From Candidatus Proelusimicrobium excrementi (GTDB lineage Bacteria > Elusimicrobiota > Elusimicrobia > Elusimicrobiales > Elusimicrobiaceae): DNA of 64,000 bases. Below, in pieces: positions 32,973-41,608 of this stretch (position 1 is the stretch's first letter; each line of letters begins with the position of its first letter). Below the pieces are notes generated by a model. The model saw nothing but the letters and a program-made list of their open reading frames with translations. It was not told the origin of the DNA and ran no database searches. The DNA lies in NCBI GenBank assembly GCA_934643455.1, contig CAKUBV010000004.1, forward strand, positions 179,090 to 243,089, read 5' to 3'. A program made the translations under genes and the position numbers.

Positions 32973-33674
32973 CTTTACATAGTACCCACCCCAATAGGCA
33001 ATTTGCAGGATATTACTTTGCGCGCGCTTGATGTTTTAAAAAGTGCGGATTATATACTTTGCGAGGACACCCGCCAAACGGGCAAGCTTCTTTCCGCTTA
33101 CGGCATAAGCGCAAAGACTTTGCGCTATAACGAAAACGATTCTTCCGCCGTTTCGCGCTTGCTTGAAGTCTTAAAAAACGGCAAGAACTGCGCTTTGGTT
33201 TCCGACGCCGGTACGCCGTGCGTTTCCGACCCGGGCTGGCGGCTGGTTAAAGCCGCGCGGGAAGCAGGCGTAAAGGTTACGGCTTTGCCCGGCCCTACGG
33301 CCGCGGCCTGCGCTTTAAGCGGTGCGGGGGTCGGCGGCGGCGGATTTACTTTTTTGGGATTCATGCCAAGAAAACCCGGCAAAATCCTTAAAATGATTAA
33401 GGCGGCTTTGGCCCTTGAAAGGCCTGTAATAATTTACGAATCGCCGTACAGAATAGTAAAACTGTTGGAAATAATCAAAACCGGCATCGGCCCGGATGTA
33501 AAAGCGGCGGCGGCGCGCGAACTTAGCAAAACTTTTGAGGAATATATAATCGGCACGGTTTCGGAAGTTGCCGAAAATCTCTCCGCGCGCAAGAAGATTT
33601 TGGGGGAATTTGTGCTTATCCTTGCCCCCTCCGGCGCGGAAAATCTGACGGAAGAAGATAATGAAGAAGACTGA
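32970..33674 (+). CDS. rsmI: 16S rRNA (cytidine-1402 2'-O) methyltransferase RsmI
   Basis: A 234-residue tetrapyrrole-methylase-fold enzyme with VPTPIGNLQDITLRALDVL at the start, LCEDTRQTGKLL, and ALVSDAGTPCVSDPG in the middle; all are RsmI signatures. It methylates the ribose of C1402 in 16S rRNA at the decoding centre. It is somewhat shorter than E. coli RsmI, and the C-terminal extension is missing. The stop overlaps tsaC by 14 bases. Confidence 0.93.
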   Translation: MLYIVPTPIGNLQDITLRALDVLKSADYILCEDTRQTGKLLSAYGISAKTLRYNENDSSAVSRLLEVLKNGKNCALVSDAGTPCVSDPGWRLVKAAREAGVKVTALPGPTAAACALSGAGVGGGGFTFLGFMPRKPGKILKMIKAALALERPVIIYESPYRIVKLLEIIKTGIGPDVKAAAARELSKTFEEYIIGTVSEVAENLSARKKILGEFVLILAPSGAENLTEEDNEED

Positions 33675-34278
33675 AATATTCGCTTTGTCATCTCTTAAAA
33701 CGGAAGAACTTTCATATATCGCAAAGGCTCTTTTAAACGGCGCGGCGGCGGTTATTCCCACAGATACCGTTTACGGATTGGTCGTTTGCGGCAAGCCCGG
33801 ATTTTTGCGGGCGCTAAACGAGGTCAAAAAAAATCCTCCTGAAAAACCCGCGCAGATACTTTGCTCTGCGGAGCAGGCCTTGCTTTTGTCCGAAGACTGC
33901 CCCGGCCTTAAAGCGGCTTTCAAATTTTGGCCTGGCGCATTGACGGCGATATTGCCCGCTTCTTGCGCCGGAAAGAAGTTAAGCGGCCTTGATACCGTCG
34001 GCCTGCGCGTACCTGGCGGCGCGCTTACTGCGGAACTTTTTAAACTGACAAATTGCCCCTTATACGCCAGCAGCGCAAATATGCACAGCTTGCCTACTTT
34101 GGAAAAAGAGGAGGAAGTCCTTTCCGTTTTTGAAGGAAAAGCCGATATAATAATAAAAGGCGGTTTTTTAAAGACGAGGCCTTCTTCCGTGATAGATTTT
34201 ACCTGCCGCCCGCCGAAAATGCTCCGGCGCGGCACGCTTAAAGACGAAGAATTGGAAATATTACTTTCTAAATCCTGA
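33661..34278 (+). CDS. tsaC: Threonylcarbamoyl-AMP synthase (TsaC/Sua5/YrdC family)
   Basis: A 205-residue YrdC-fold protein with IPTDTVYGLV, KPAQILC, FWPGALTAILPA, TVGLRVPGG and YASSANMHSLP. It makes the threonylcarbamoyl-AMP used for the t6A modification at tRNA position 37. It is the short TsaC form without the Sua5 C-terminal domain. It is coupled to rsmI by a 14-base overlap, so both are translation-related RNA modification genes in one operon. Confidence 0.9.
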   Translation: MKKTEIFALSSLKTEELSYIAKALLNGAAAVIPTDTVYGLVVCGKPGFLRALNEVKKNPPEKPAQILCSAEQALLLSEDCPGLKAAFKFWPGALTAILPASCAGKKLSGLDTVGLRVPGGALTAELFKLTNCPLYASSANMHSLPTLEKEEEVLSVFEGKADIIIKGGFLKTRPSSVIDFTCRPPKMLRRGTLKDEELEILLSKS

Positions 34279-34298
34279 TAATTTGTTAATATAAGATT

Positions 34299-35186
34299 AT
34301 GGATATATATACCGCAGTCGCTTTAATTTCGGCTTTGTTTTTCTTTTTCCTTTCCTGTTTCCTTATTGTAGTTTTAATAAGGACGCAGCTTTGCCTGCAT
34401 TCGGAAAAGGTTAATTCCGGCGATTTGAGCAAGCGCATAAAATCTTTGACGCACAATTTGATGAGCCTTATCCAGAAAAAAGAAGATTTGGAGCGCGTCA
34501 ATGAAATGCGTTCAAAATTTATATCCGTGGTTGCGCATGATTTAAAACAGCCTCTTACATTAATTTGCGGCTATTCTTCCCTGTTGAGGGAGAACCTCGG
34601 CGCGGATGATTTAAAAATCCTTGATAATATAGACAAAGCTTCAAGAAACATAGAAAAGCTTACCAATGATTTGGCCGATGTTTCCGCCTCGGAACGGGGA
34701 AAAGTCCGCCTTGCGTTTTCGTGTTTTGTCTTTAACGATCTTATTGCCGGCATATTTAAGCAATATCAAGCCGTGGCGGAACAAAAGGGAATAAATCTTA
34801 TGCTTATAGACTATCCCGAAGACATTGTTATAGAAGCCGACCGTTTCCGTCTTGAGCAAGTGTTTAACAATTTGCTCAGCAATGCTCTTAAATTTACCGG
34901 CCCGGGCGGCGCGGTGGATATAAAGTATTCATTGGAAGGCGACTCCGTTAAAATTCTGATTAAAGATGACGGCCTTGGCATTACGCACGCCGACAGAATA
35001 AAAATTTTTGACAAGTTCCAGCAGTCTGATTTTATTGAAGACGACTTTAAGCGCCAGGGCTGGGGCTTGGGCCTTGCGATAGCCGATGAAATCGTTACCG
35101 GCCACGGCGGCGTTATCGGTGCGGACAGTGCGGACAGGGGGGCGGGATCTACTTTTTGGGTTGTGCTGCCTTTGGAGCATAAGTAG
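34299..35186 (+). CDS. Orphan sensor histidine kinase
   Basis: A 295-residue kinase. One N-terminal membrane helix (about 5-27) is followed by a short coiled linker, then HisKA with the H-box VVAHDLKQPL (His80). The HATPase domain has NNLLSNALKF (N box), DDGLGI (G1) and GWGLGLAIADEIV (G2). There is no periplasmic sensor domain, so it senses through the membrane helix or a partner. No response regulator is adjacent. It lies 20 bases after tsaC, and a TATAAG just before the ATG suggests its own near-leaderless promoter. Confidence 0.88.
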   Translation: MDIYTAVALISALFFFFLSCFLIVVLIRTQLCLHSEKVNSGDLSKRIKSLTHNLMSLIQKKEDLERVNEMRSKFISVVAHDLKQPLTLICGYSSLLRENLGADDLKILDNIDKASRNIEKLTNDLADVSASERGKVRLAFSCFVFNDLIAGIFKQYQAVAEQKGINLMLIDYPEDIVIEADRFRLEQVFNNLLSNALKFTGPGGAVDIKYSLEGDSVKILIKDDGLGITHADRIKIFDKFQQSDFIEDDFKRQGWGLGLAIADEIVTGHGGVIGADSADRGAGSTFWVVLPLEHK

Positions 35187-35190
35187 TCCT

Positions 35191-35340
35191 CTCGTATTAA
35201 GTCCTATTCTCATAGCTAGCAAACTTTAACATTTAGGCAAATACAGCCAACTCGTGTTAAGTCCTATTCTTGCGGCTGGCAAGCTTTAATAATTACTCTC
35301 AAGTTGCTAAATTCTTACGGCTAGCAGTTTTCCATATTTG
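35191..35340 (+). repeat. Direct repeats of about 40 bp (CTCGTGTTAAG...GCTAGCAA)
   Basis: Three units at 35191, 35251 and about 35296 share CTCGTRTTAAGTCCTATTCT followed by a GGCTRGCAARCTTTAA-like end; the third is degraded. Related units lie at 58224 and 58349, and a distant one at 9461. Confidence 0.6.
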
Positions 35341-35456
35341 GCCGTATTTGCCTTTTTTCGTCAGTCGGATACTGCGCCGCCTTCGGCGGCATCATGCTTA
35401 GTATACCTTCCTCCTCAAAAATACAAATCCTGCTCAAATCTGAAAAACCACGCTGC
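35321..35456. repeat. Large imperfect stem-loop repeat, copy 2 (MITE-like)
   Basis: The left flank GCAGTTTTCCATATTTG and right flank CAAATCTGAAAAACCACGCTGC are imperfect inverted repeats. The core runs from CGGATACTGC through the perfect hairpin GCCGCC-TTC-GGCGGC to TTAGTATACCTTCC. The layout is the same as copy 1 at 9484. Confidence 0.65.
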
Positions 35457-35615
35457 TTTTATGCTCGCACGCTGAAATCTTTTACTCTTTCAATTTTATT
35501 AATTTATTCCTAACTCTTATAATTATTTCTCTTTTCTTAAAAATTTCTTCTTTATAGTCCAATATATAAACTTACTCGGTCGTAAAATGCTTCCATAACT
35601 TTTTTACTATTTAAT

Positions 35616-35675
35616 GTAGGTCGGGTTTTGCCCGACAAATAAACTTCTTATTAACGTCAGGCCAAGCCTGACCTG
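35616..35675. repeat. Inverted pair of REP-like palindromes, copy 2
   Basis: GTAG plus GTCGGG-TTTTG-CCCGAC (35616-35636), then after 19 bases GTCAGGC-CAA-GCCTGAC (35656-35672). The closing CTAC of copy 1 is CTGT here. Orientation is as in copy 1. Confidence 0.7.
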
Positions 35676-35735
35676 TGCTTGTATACAAAAAATTCTGTTG
35701 AATGCTCTTTATATAAGAGAAAAATAAAAAGGCGG

Positions 35736-35764
35736 TTGAAGTTTATTTCTATTTTTGATAAATT
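35736..35764 (+). promoter_or_regulatory. Promoter of the outer-membrane barrel gene
   Basis: TTGAAG (35736-35741) and TAAATT (35759-35764) are 17 bases apart with a T-rich but interrupted spacer. The 27-base upstream box found in the other two regions is missing. Confidence 0.5.
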
Positions 35765-35796
35765 TTTTACATATTCTAGAATATCAGGAGAATAAT

Positions 35797-36402
35797 ATGA
35801 AAAAAGTATTATTATTGAGTTTGTTGGTGTTTATATCTATGCCGCTTTTTGCTGAATACGGCGTGGGAGTAAAATTGGGTATAGGCGAAAATGATCCTAA
35901 AACCATGAATGAAATGTTTGATTACTATGGCGGAGATAAAACGGAAGGAGACGGAATATTCTCATTAGAGTTTTTGTATGAGTTTCCTCTTCACCCCGGA
36001 GATGAAGTAAATAAATTGGGTGTAAAAGCCGGTTTGGATTTTTATGGTGAAAACGAATTGAAGGTTAACAACTATTATGTGAGAGGAAAAGCAACTGAAA
36101 ACACATACGCTTTGCCGATTACCGGATATTATAAATATGACGGCGGTTTGAAAAACTTTAGTTTTTATGGAGGGGCCGGCCTGACTTTTATCAGAACTAA
36201 ACTTGAAGCTGGTTCGGAAGATATTTCAAAAAATAAGTTATTTCCCCATATCGCCGGCGGTGCGGAATACAGATTTTCCAAACTTTTCGCCCTTGGTCTT
36301 GATTTAAAGTATAATATCAGCGCAAAAGTAGAAAAAGACGGCGCTACTCTTTCTGACAGAAGCGGATTTTCTGCCGCTTTGGCCGGAAGGTTCTATTTCT
36401 AA
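35797..36402 (+). CDS. Small outer-membrane beta-barrel protein
   Basis: A 201-residue protein from the ATG at 35797, which follows CAGGAG; an in-frame start at 35755 lies inside the promoter. The signal peptide ends PLFAEYG. The mature part alternates polar and hydrophobic residues and has repeated strand ends such as GVGVKLGIG, FSFYGGAGLTFI and FALGLDLKYNI. It ends in an aromatic residue (AALAGRFYF), the classical outer-membrane barrel signal. It is probably an eight-stranded OmpX/OmpA-like porin or adhesin. It is monocistronic, with repeat modules upstream. Confidence 0.8.
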   Translation: MKKVLLLSLLVFISMPLFAEYGVGVKLGIGENDPKTMNEMFDYYGGDKTEGDGIFSLEFLYEFPLHPGDEVNKLGVKAGLDFYGENELKVNNYYVRGKATENTYALPITGYYKYDGGLKNFSFYGGAGLTFIRTKLEAGSEDISKNKLFPHIAGGAEYRFSKLFALGLDLKYNISAKVEKDGATLSDRSGFSAALAGRFYF

Positions 36403-36450
36403 GTTAATTGTAAATATTTGCGGAATAGATTATAGTTTAGTTTTAGTGTA

Positions 36451-36480
36451 AAAAAAGCCCCCCGTAAATCGGGGGGCTTG
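36451..36480. terminator. Bidirectional terminator between the barrel gene and gdhA
   Basis: The stem GCCCCCCG/CGGGGGGC (36457-36477) with loop TAAAT is preceded by a run of A; it serves both convergent genes. Confidence 0.85.
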
Positions 36481-36496
36481 TGTTAATATCGTTTTT

Positions 36497-37846
36497 TTAT
36501 ATTACGCCTTGCGCTATCATTGCGTCGGCCACTTTTTTAAAGCCGGCTATGTTCGCACCCAGCAAGTAATCGCCGGGTTTATTATAGCGGCAGGCTTCCT
36601 CAACGCAGGCGGAATGGATGTTACGCATGATTTTCTTAAGCTGTGTTTCCACTTCTTCGCGAGTCCAAGAAAGCCTTATGGTATTTTGCGTCATTTCCAA
36701 GCCCGATACCGCTACGCCGCCGGCATTGGCCGCTTTGCCCGGCGCGTAAAGCACGCCTTTGCTTTGAAATAAATCTACGGCTTCCGGCGTGCATGGCATA
36801 TTGGCCCCTTCGCAGACGATTTTGACGCCGTTGTTTGCTAAAGTTTTTGCGTCTTCAAGCGTAAGTTCGTTTTCGCAGGCGGTGGGGAAAGCCGCATAGC
36901 ACGGTATAAACCAAGATTTTTTACCGGGGTGAAACTCCGCCGATTTGAATTTTTTTACGTATTCCTTAAGGGTTCCTCTTTTTACAAACACCAAATCTTT
37001 AAGGAAAGCCAATTTCTCCAAGTCCAGGCCCTCTTTATCGTAAACGGCGCCGTCATAATCGTTAAATCCGACGACTTTCCCGCCCATTTGCAGGATTTTT
37101 TCGGCCGTGTGTATGCCCACGTTGCCCGTGCCTGAAATTATGCAGGTTTTGCCGCGTATGCCTTCGCTTTTGCATTTAAGCATTTCTTCCGCAAAGAATA
37201 CTACCCCGTACCCGGTGGCTTCCGGCCGGATTAAACTTCCGCCGAAAGAGGGCCCCTTGCCGGTAAATACGCCTACAAATTTATTGGTTATCTTTTTATA
37301 GTGCCCGAACATAAAACCTATTTCCCGCGCGCCTACGCCCAAGTCGCCGGCGGGGACGTCGGTGCGTTCGCCTATGTGGCGGTAAAGTTCGTCCATAAAC
37401 GCTTGGCAGAAGCGCATCACTTCGCCTTCGCTTTTGCCTCTGGGGTCAAAGTCGGAACCTCCTTTCGCGCCGCCCAAAGGCAGGCCCGTAAGGCTGTTTT
37501 TGAAAGTCTGCTCGAAAGCCAAAAATTTAAGCGAACTTAAAGTTACGCTTTCATGAAATCTTATTCCGCCCTTAAAAGGGCCGATTGCGCTGTTAAATTG
37601 TATGCGGAAACCGCGGTTTACGTGAGTGAGGCCTTTGTCGTCGTTCCAGGGAACGCGGAAGTAAATTACGCGTTCGGGTTCGACCATTCTGTCCAGCACC
37701 GCGTATTTGATATATTTGGGTTCGGCGTCAAGGATAGGCTCAAGCGAGGTCAGCACTTCGCTCGCCGCTTGATGAAACAATTTTTCAGCCGGATCTTTTT
37801 TAATGATATTCTGCATCAGGGCTTGCAGATATTCTTTGGTTTGCAT
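36497..37846 (-). CDS. gdhA: Glutamate dehydrogenase (hexameric, NAD(P)-dependent)
   Basis: A 449-residue enzyme starting MQTKEYLQALM, chosen because AGAGGA precedes this ATG; an upstream start at 37921 would add 25 residues without family support. Motifs include GGIRFHESV, LPLGGAKGGSDFDPRGKSE with the catalytic Lys, PAGDLGVGAREIGF, and the Rossmann GTGNVGIHTAEKI. It interconverts 2-oxoglutarate plus ammonia with glutamate. The length and RPEATGYG motif place it with the E. coli type. It has its own promoter region, divergent from the TM2 gene. Confidence 0.95.
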   Translation of the reverse strand: MQTKEYLQALMQNIIKKDPAEKLFHQAASEVLTSLEPILDAEPKYIKYAVLDRMVEPERVIYFRVPWNDDKGLTHVNRGFRIQFNSAIGPFKGGIRFHESVTLSSLKFLAFEQTFKNSLTGLPLGGAKGGSDFDPRGKSEGEVMRFCQAFMDELYRHIGERTDVPAGDLGVGAREIGFMFGHYKKITNKFVGVFTGKGPSFGGSLIRPEATGYGVVFFAEEMLKCKSEGIRGKTCIISGTGNVGIHTAEKILQMGGKVVGFNDYDGAVYDKEGLDLEKLAFLKDLVFVKRGTLKEYVKKFKSAEFHPGKKSWFIPCYAAFPTACENELTLEDAKTLANNGVKIVCEGANMPCTPEAVDLFQSKGVLYAPGKAANAGGVAVSGLEMTQNTIRLSWTREEVETQLKKIMRNIHSACVEEACRYNKPGDYLLGANIAGFKKVADAMIAQGVI

Positions 37847-37962
37847 TGTTAAATCCTCTTCGTAAAGAAAGTAATTAACTTCTTGTAAGTTAAGAATATA
37901 ATTAAGCACTGTAAAAGTCAATAATCTTATACTATAATATAAACGTTGAAAGGGGGAAACTT

Positions 37963-38211
37963 ATGCAGATAAAACATTATATAGAAGTTGACGGAGAATT
38001 AAAAAGGATTAAGGACCGCGTTGCGGCGGGCATTATGGGCATAATCGGCGGCTGGTTCGGGCTGCATAAATTTTATAACGGAAGAGTGTTTGCCGGTATT
38101 ATTTATTTGTTGTTTTCCTGGACGGTTATCCCGGCCATAGTGGGCTTCATTGAAGGAATACTCTATTTGCTTATGACGGATGAGGAATTTGACGCAAAAT
38201 ACAACAGATGA
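37963..38211 (+). CDS. TM2-domain membrane protein
   Basis: An 82-residue protein with two hydrophobic helices joined by a short polar turn. The segment AAGIMGIIGGWFGLHKFYNGRVFAGIIYL contains the GxHKFYxG pattern of the TM2 domain. Function is unknown in bacteria. An AAAGGGGG site lies 6-7 bases before the ATG, and ACTATAATATAA upstream (about 37930) is a likely -10. Confidence 0.85.
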   Translation: MQIKHYIEVDGELKRIKDRVAAGIMGIIGGWFGLHKFYNGRVFAGIIYLLFSWTVIPAIVGFIEGILYLLMTDEEFDAKYNR

Positions 38212-38241
38212 CTTTTGCCTGATGATTTTATAAGGAAAAAT

Positions 38242-38269
38242 AAAAACCGCTCTTAACGGGGCGGTTTTT
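38242..38269. terminator. Bidirectional terminator between the TM2 gene and the DtxR-type gene
   Basis: The stem AAAAACCGC/GCGGTTTTT has a 10-base loop; the A and T runs form the stem base. Confidence 0.8.
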
Positions 38270-38292
38270 ACGTTTAATTGATATTTTGCCGT

Positions 38293-38682
38293 TTAAGATT
38301 GCTTTTTGCCGGTATGTTTGCTGACAAATTCCATAAGTTTTACAAAAGTTTCTTTGCTTAATACGTGTTCTATTTTGCAGGCGTCGATTTCCGCCGTGGC
38401 GGGCCTTACGCCTACGATGTCCCTTAAAAATTCCGATATGACGGAATGCTTCTTCTTAACCTCTCTGGCTATCGCCTGCCCCTCTTTTGACAGCTGCACG
38501 CGGCCGTATTTCTCGTGAGTAATAAGCCCGCGCGCCTCCAAAGCTTTCAGGGCCCCGCTGACGCTCGGCGTTTTTACGTTCATCAGGATTTTTATATCGG
38601 TTACGCGCGCGCCTTTTTCGCCTTCGCAGGCGATTGAAATGGCTTCAAGATAATCTTCCATACTGCTTGTAACGCTGTTCAT
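38293..38682 (-). CDS. DtxR/MntR-family metal-dependent transcriptional regulator
   Basis: A 129-residue protein from the ATG at 38682 (MNSVTSSMEDYLEAI). A longer reading frame upstream runs into the ileS promoter. It has the winged-helix domain (TDIKILMNVKTPSVSGALKALEARGLITHE) and the metal-binding and dimerisation helices with KHSVISEFLRDIVGV and EIDACKIEHVLS. The residues Glu, Cys, Glu and His fit the DtxR-type site. There is no SH3-like third domain, so it is MntR-like. It probably represses iron or manganese uptake genes when metal is present. The targets are not in this window. Confidence 0.88.
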   Translation of the reverse strand: MNSVTSSMEDYLEAISIACEGEKGARVTDIKILMNVKTPSVSGALKALEARGLITHEKYGRVQLSKEGQAIAREVKKKHSVISEFLRDIVGVRPATAEIDACKIEHVLSKETFVKLMEFVSKHTGKKQS

Positions 38683-38686
38683 GATA

Positions 38687-38699
38687 TTAGTCTGCCTAA
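38687..38699 (-). promoter_or_regulatory. Candidate self-operator of the DtxR-type regulator
   Basis: TTAG-TCTGC-CTAA is a perfect 4-base inverted repeat, and its sequence resembles the TTAGG/CCTAA half-sites of DtxR-family boxes. It lies 4 bases upstream of the regulator's ATG and behind a TTGACA, so binding would block its own transcription. Confidence 0.35.
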
Positions 38700-38791
38700 C
38701 TTTGGGCTTATTGTCAAGCGATTTAAGGTTTGGAAGGCGCGCCCGCATATTATATAATAAATATATATATTCAAACGCAGGAATACGAAAG

Positions 38792-41608
38792 ATGAAAGAA
38801 AACAAAAATAAATATTCAGCTACGGTTTTACTTCCTAAAACTGATTTCCCGATGAGAGCGGGCCTTCCTAAAAAAGAGCCGGTTCTCCTTAAGTTCTGGC
38901 AGGATATGGAACTTTATAAAAAAATGATGGCCAAAGCCAGCGGCAAAGAAAAATTCATTTTGGCTGACGGCCCCCCTTACGCAAACGGGCGCATTCACAT
39001 GGGGCACGCATTAAATAAAGTTCTTAAAGATATAGTAAATAAATCCCATGCTCTTATGGGCTATTATACGCCTTACGTGCCCGGCTGGGACTGCCACGGC
39101 CTGCCTATAGAGCAAGCCCTTATCAAAGAAATGAAAATTGACAAAAAGGAAATTAAAGATATTCCGGCTTTCAGGAAGAAAGCCCGCGCTTTCGCGCAGA
39201 ATTTCGTCAATTTGCAAAGGGAAGGTTTTAAACGCCTGGGTATTACCGGCGATTGGGATAATCCTTATCTTACGATGTCCAATGTTTATGAAGGCCTTAC
39301 CGTAGGGGCTTTCTTTGAAGCTTTGGAAAAGGGCTATGTTTACAAAGGCAAAAAAGCGATTTATTGGTGCCCTAACTGCGAAACGGCTTTGGCCGACGCG
39401 GAAACCGAATATCACGATAAGACTTCCACCTCAATTTACCTGCGTTTTAAAATTAAAGAGGCGAAAGAAGGGCTTTTTGGCGGGATTGATTCCTCCAAAG
39501 ACGTTTATTTGGCCGTTTGGACGACGACCCCTTGGACAATCCCGGCGAACATGGCCGCCGCCGTCAACTTTGACGAAGACTACCGCATAATGAAGTTAAA
39601 CGACGGAAGCTATATAATAGCCGCCGATAAATTGGCAGACGCTTTCGCCAAAGAATGCGGATTTTCCGCCGGGACTTTCGGTAAAATTAAGGGGGAAAAC
39701 CTCGTAGGCGTAAAATACGAGCATCCTTTAAATCATAAACTTAACCCGGTAATCCATACCGATTTCGTAACTATGGACGCCGGCGTCGGCATAGTGCATA
39801 TAGCCCCGGGCCACGGCGAGGAAGACTTTTACGCCGGCCTTAAATGGAATATAGACGCTTTCTGCCCCGTCGACGAAAAAGGCGTTTTTACCAAAGACGC
39901 AGGCGAGTTTGAAGGACAAAGCATTTTTAAAGCCAATCCCCTGATAATTGAAAAACTTAAGGAGATAGGCAGCCTTATCAAACAGGCCGACATCAGCCAC
40001 AGCTATCCGCATTGCTGGAGATGTAAAAAACCGATTATATTCCGCGCCACGGAACAATGGTTCTTGGGCGTCGACAAATTTGATTTAAGAAACCGCCTCG
40101 TCAAAGAAATAGAACAGACGAAATGGTTCCCGCCCAGCGGCGAAAACCGCATAAAATCCATGGTGCAGCTGCGCCCGGACTGGTGCCTGAGCCGCCAGCG
40201 CTTCTGGGGCGTACCGCTGATGGTTTTCTATTGCAAAAAATGCGGCAAAGTGCAGATTAATCACGACCTTTTTGAACACGTAAAAGCGCGCGCCATGAAA
40301 GAAGGCAGCGATTTTTGGTTTGAGCAGGAAGCCAAAGACATTCTGCCCGCAGGCTATAAATGCGAATGCGGCGGCGAAGAATTTACCAAAGAAAAAGACA
40401 TCCTAGACGTTTGGTTTGATTCCGGCGTATCGTGGGAAGAAGTGCTTAAATACAGAGGGCTGGGCTTCCCCGCCGAGGTATATTTGGAAGGTTCGGATCA
40501 GCACAGAGGCTGGTTCCAAACCTCTCTTATAGCCGGCACGGTTTTGGAAGGCAAAGCTCCTTTTAAAAACGTAATAACGCACGGTATGATTTTGGATCAG
40601 CAGGGCAGGGCCATGCACAAATCCGCCGGAAACAGCGTCGAGCCCGATGACATTACGGAAAAATTCGGCGCGGATATCTTAAGGCTTTGGGTAAGCTTTA
40701 CGGACTATTCCGACGACGTTAGATTATCTTCCGAAATTTTGGAAGGCCCGGTGGATTCTTACCGCAAAATCAGAAACACGGTAAGATACGCTTTGGGCAA
40801 TCTTTCGGACTATAACCCCGCCGAACATAAAGTGGCCGGCAAGGACATGACCGAGCTTGACCGATATATGCTTAAACGCCTTGACGATCTTATTAAAAAC
40901 GTTAGGGACGATTATAAGAATTTCCGCTTCAGAAAAGCGGCCCGCGCCATAACGGATTTCTGTATTTTGGATTTGTCTTCCTTAATGTTGGACGCTTCCA
41001 AAGACAGGCTTTATACTTTGGGTGCGGCTTCACCCGCAAGACGTTCGGCTCAGACGGCTTTGTTTGAAATAGTTACGGCCCTTTTAAGGCTCTTGGCCCC
41101 GGTTCTTTGCTTTACGTGTGAAGAAGCCTGGCAGGAAATTAAAAAATTGCCTTGCGGGAAAGACTTGGAAGAGAGCATTTTCCTTTCCGATATGCCCGAA
41201 GGCGCAAGCTTTGTAACTTCCGCCGAGGTGGAAAGTAAATGGAATAAAATCCGCGGAATTCGCTCTTCCGTGCTTAAAGCTTTGGAAGAAGCCCGCCAGA
41301 AAGGGCTTATCGGCGCGCCTTTGGAAGCCAAGATAATCTTTAATTCTTCCGATAAACAAACCAAAGATTTCCTTAAGGAAACTTTGCCTTTGTGGCCGGA
41401 AGTGGCGATAGTTTCCCAGACGGAAGTGGCGGAAGCGGAAGGCAAGGAAAAGCTTGAAGTGGAAGTCCTCCACGCCGCAGGGCACAAATGCCCGCGCTGC
41501 TGGCAGTGGAAAGAGGATATAGGCTCAAACGGCAAATACGCCGATTTGTGCGGACGCTGCGCGAAAGTACTTGAAGAAGAAAAGGTTAATGTCGACGTCG
41601 CGGCTTAA
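38792..41608 (+). CDS. ileS: Isoleucyl-tRNA synthetase
   Basis: A 938-residue class I synthetase, started at the ATG at 38792 after GCAGGA. The HIGH box reads PPYANGRIHMGHALNK; an editing domain (TTPWTIPANMA and GVGIVHIAPGHGEEDF) follows. The C-terminal zinc finger is CPRCWQWKEDIG...CGRC. The KMSKS box reads AMHKSAGN, a variant in which the first Lys and the Ser differ. It charges tRNA-Ile. Its end overlaps lspA, a pairing common in bacteria. Confidence 0.95.
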   Translation: MKENKNKYSATVLLPKTDFPMRAGLPKKEPVLLKFWQDMELYKKMMAKASGKEKFILADGPPYANGRIHMGHALNKVLKDIVNKSHALMGYYTPYVPGWDCHGLPIEQALIKEMKIDKKEIKDIPAFRKKARAFAQNFVNLQREGFKRLGITGDWDNPYLTMSNVYEGLTVGAFFEALEKGYVYKGKKAIYWCPNCETALADAETEYHDKTSTSIYLRFKIKEAKEGLFGGIDSSKDVYLAVWTTTPWTIPANMAAAVNFDEDYRIMKLNDGSYIIAADKLADAFAKECGFSAGTFGKIKGENLVGVKYEHPLNHKLNPVIHTDFVTMDAGVGIVHIAPGHGEEDFYAGLKWNIDAFCPVDEKGVFTKDAGEFEGQSIFKANPLIIEKLKEIGSLIKQADISHSYPHCWRCKKPIIFRATEQWFLGVDKFDLRNRLVKEIEQTKWFPPSGENRIKSMVQLRPDWCLSRQRFWGVPLMVFYCKKCGKVQINHDLFEHVKARAMKEGSDFWFEQEAKDILPAGYKCECGGEEFTKEKDILDVWFDSGVSWEEVLKYRGLGFPAEVYLEGSDQHRGWFQTSLIAGTVLEGKAPFKNVITHGMILDQQGRAMHKSAGNSVEPDDITEKFGADILRLWVSFTDYSDDVRLSSEILEGPVDSYRKIRNTVRYALGNLSDYNPAEHKVAGKDMTELDRYMLKRLDDLIKNVRDDYKNFRFRKAARAITDFCILDLSSLMLDASKDRLYTLGAASPARRSAQTALFEIVTALLRLLAPVLCFTCEEAWQEIKKLPCGKDLEESIFLSDMPEGASFVTSAEVESKWNKIRGIRSSVLKALEEARQKGLIGAPLEAKIIFNSSDKQTKDFLKETLPLWPEVAIVSQTEVAEAEGKEKLEVEVLHAAGHKCPRCWQWKEDIGSNGKYADLCGRCAKVLEEEKVNVDVAA

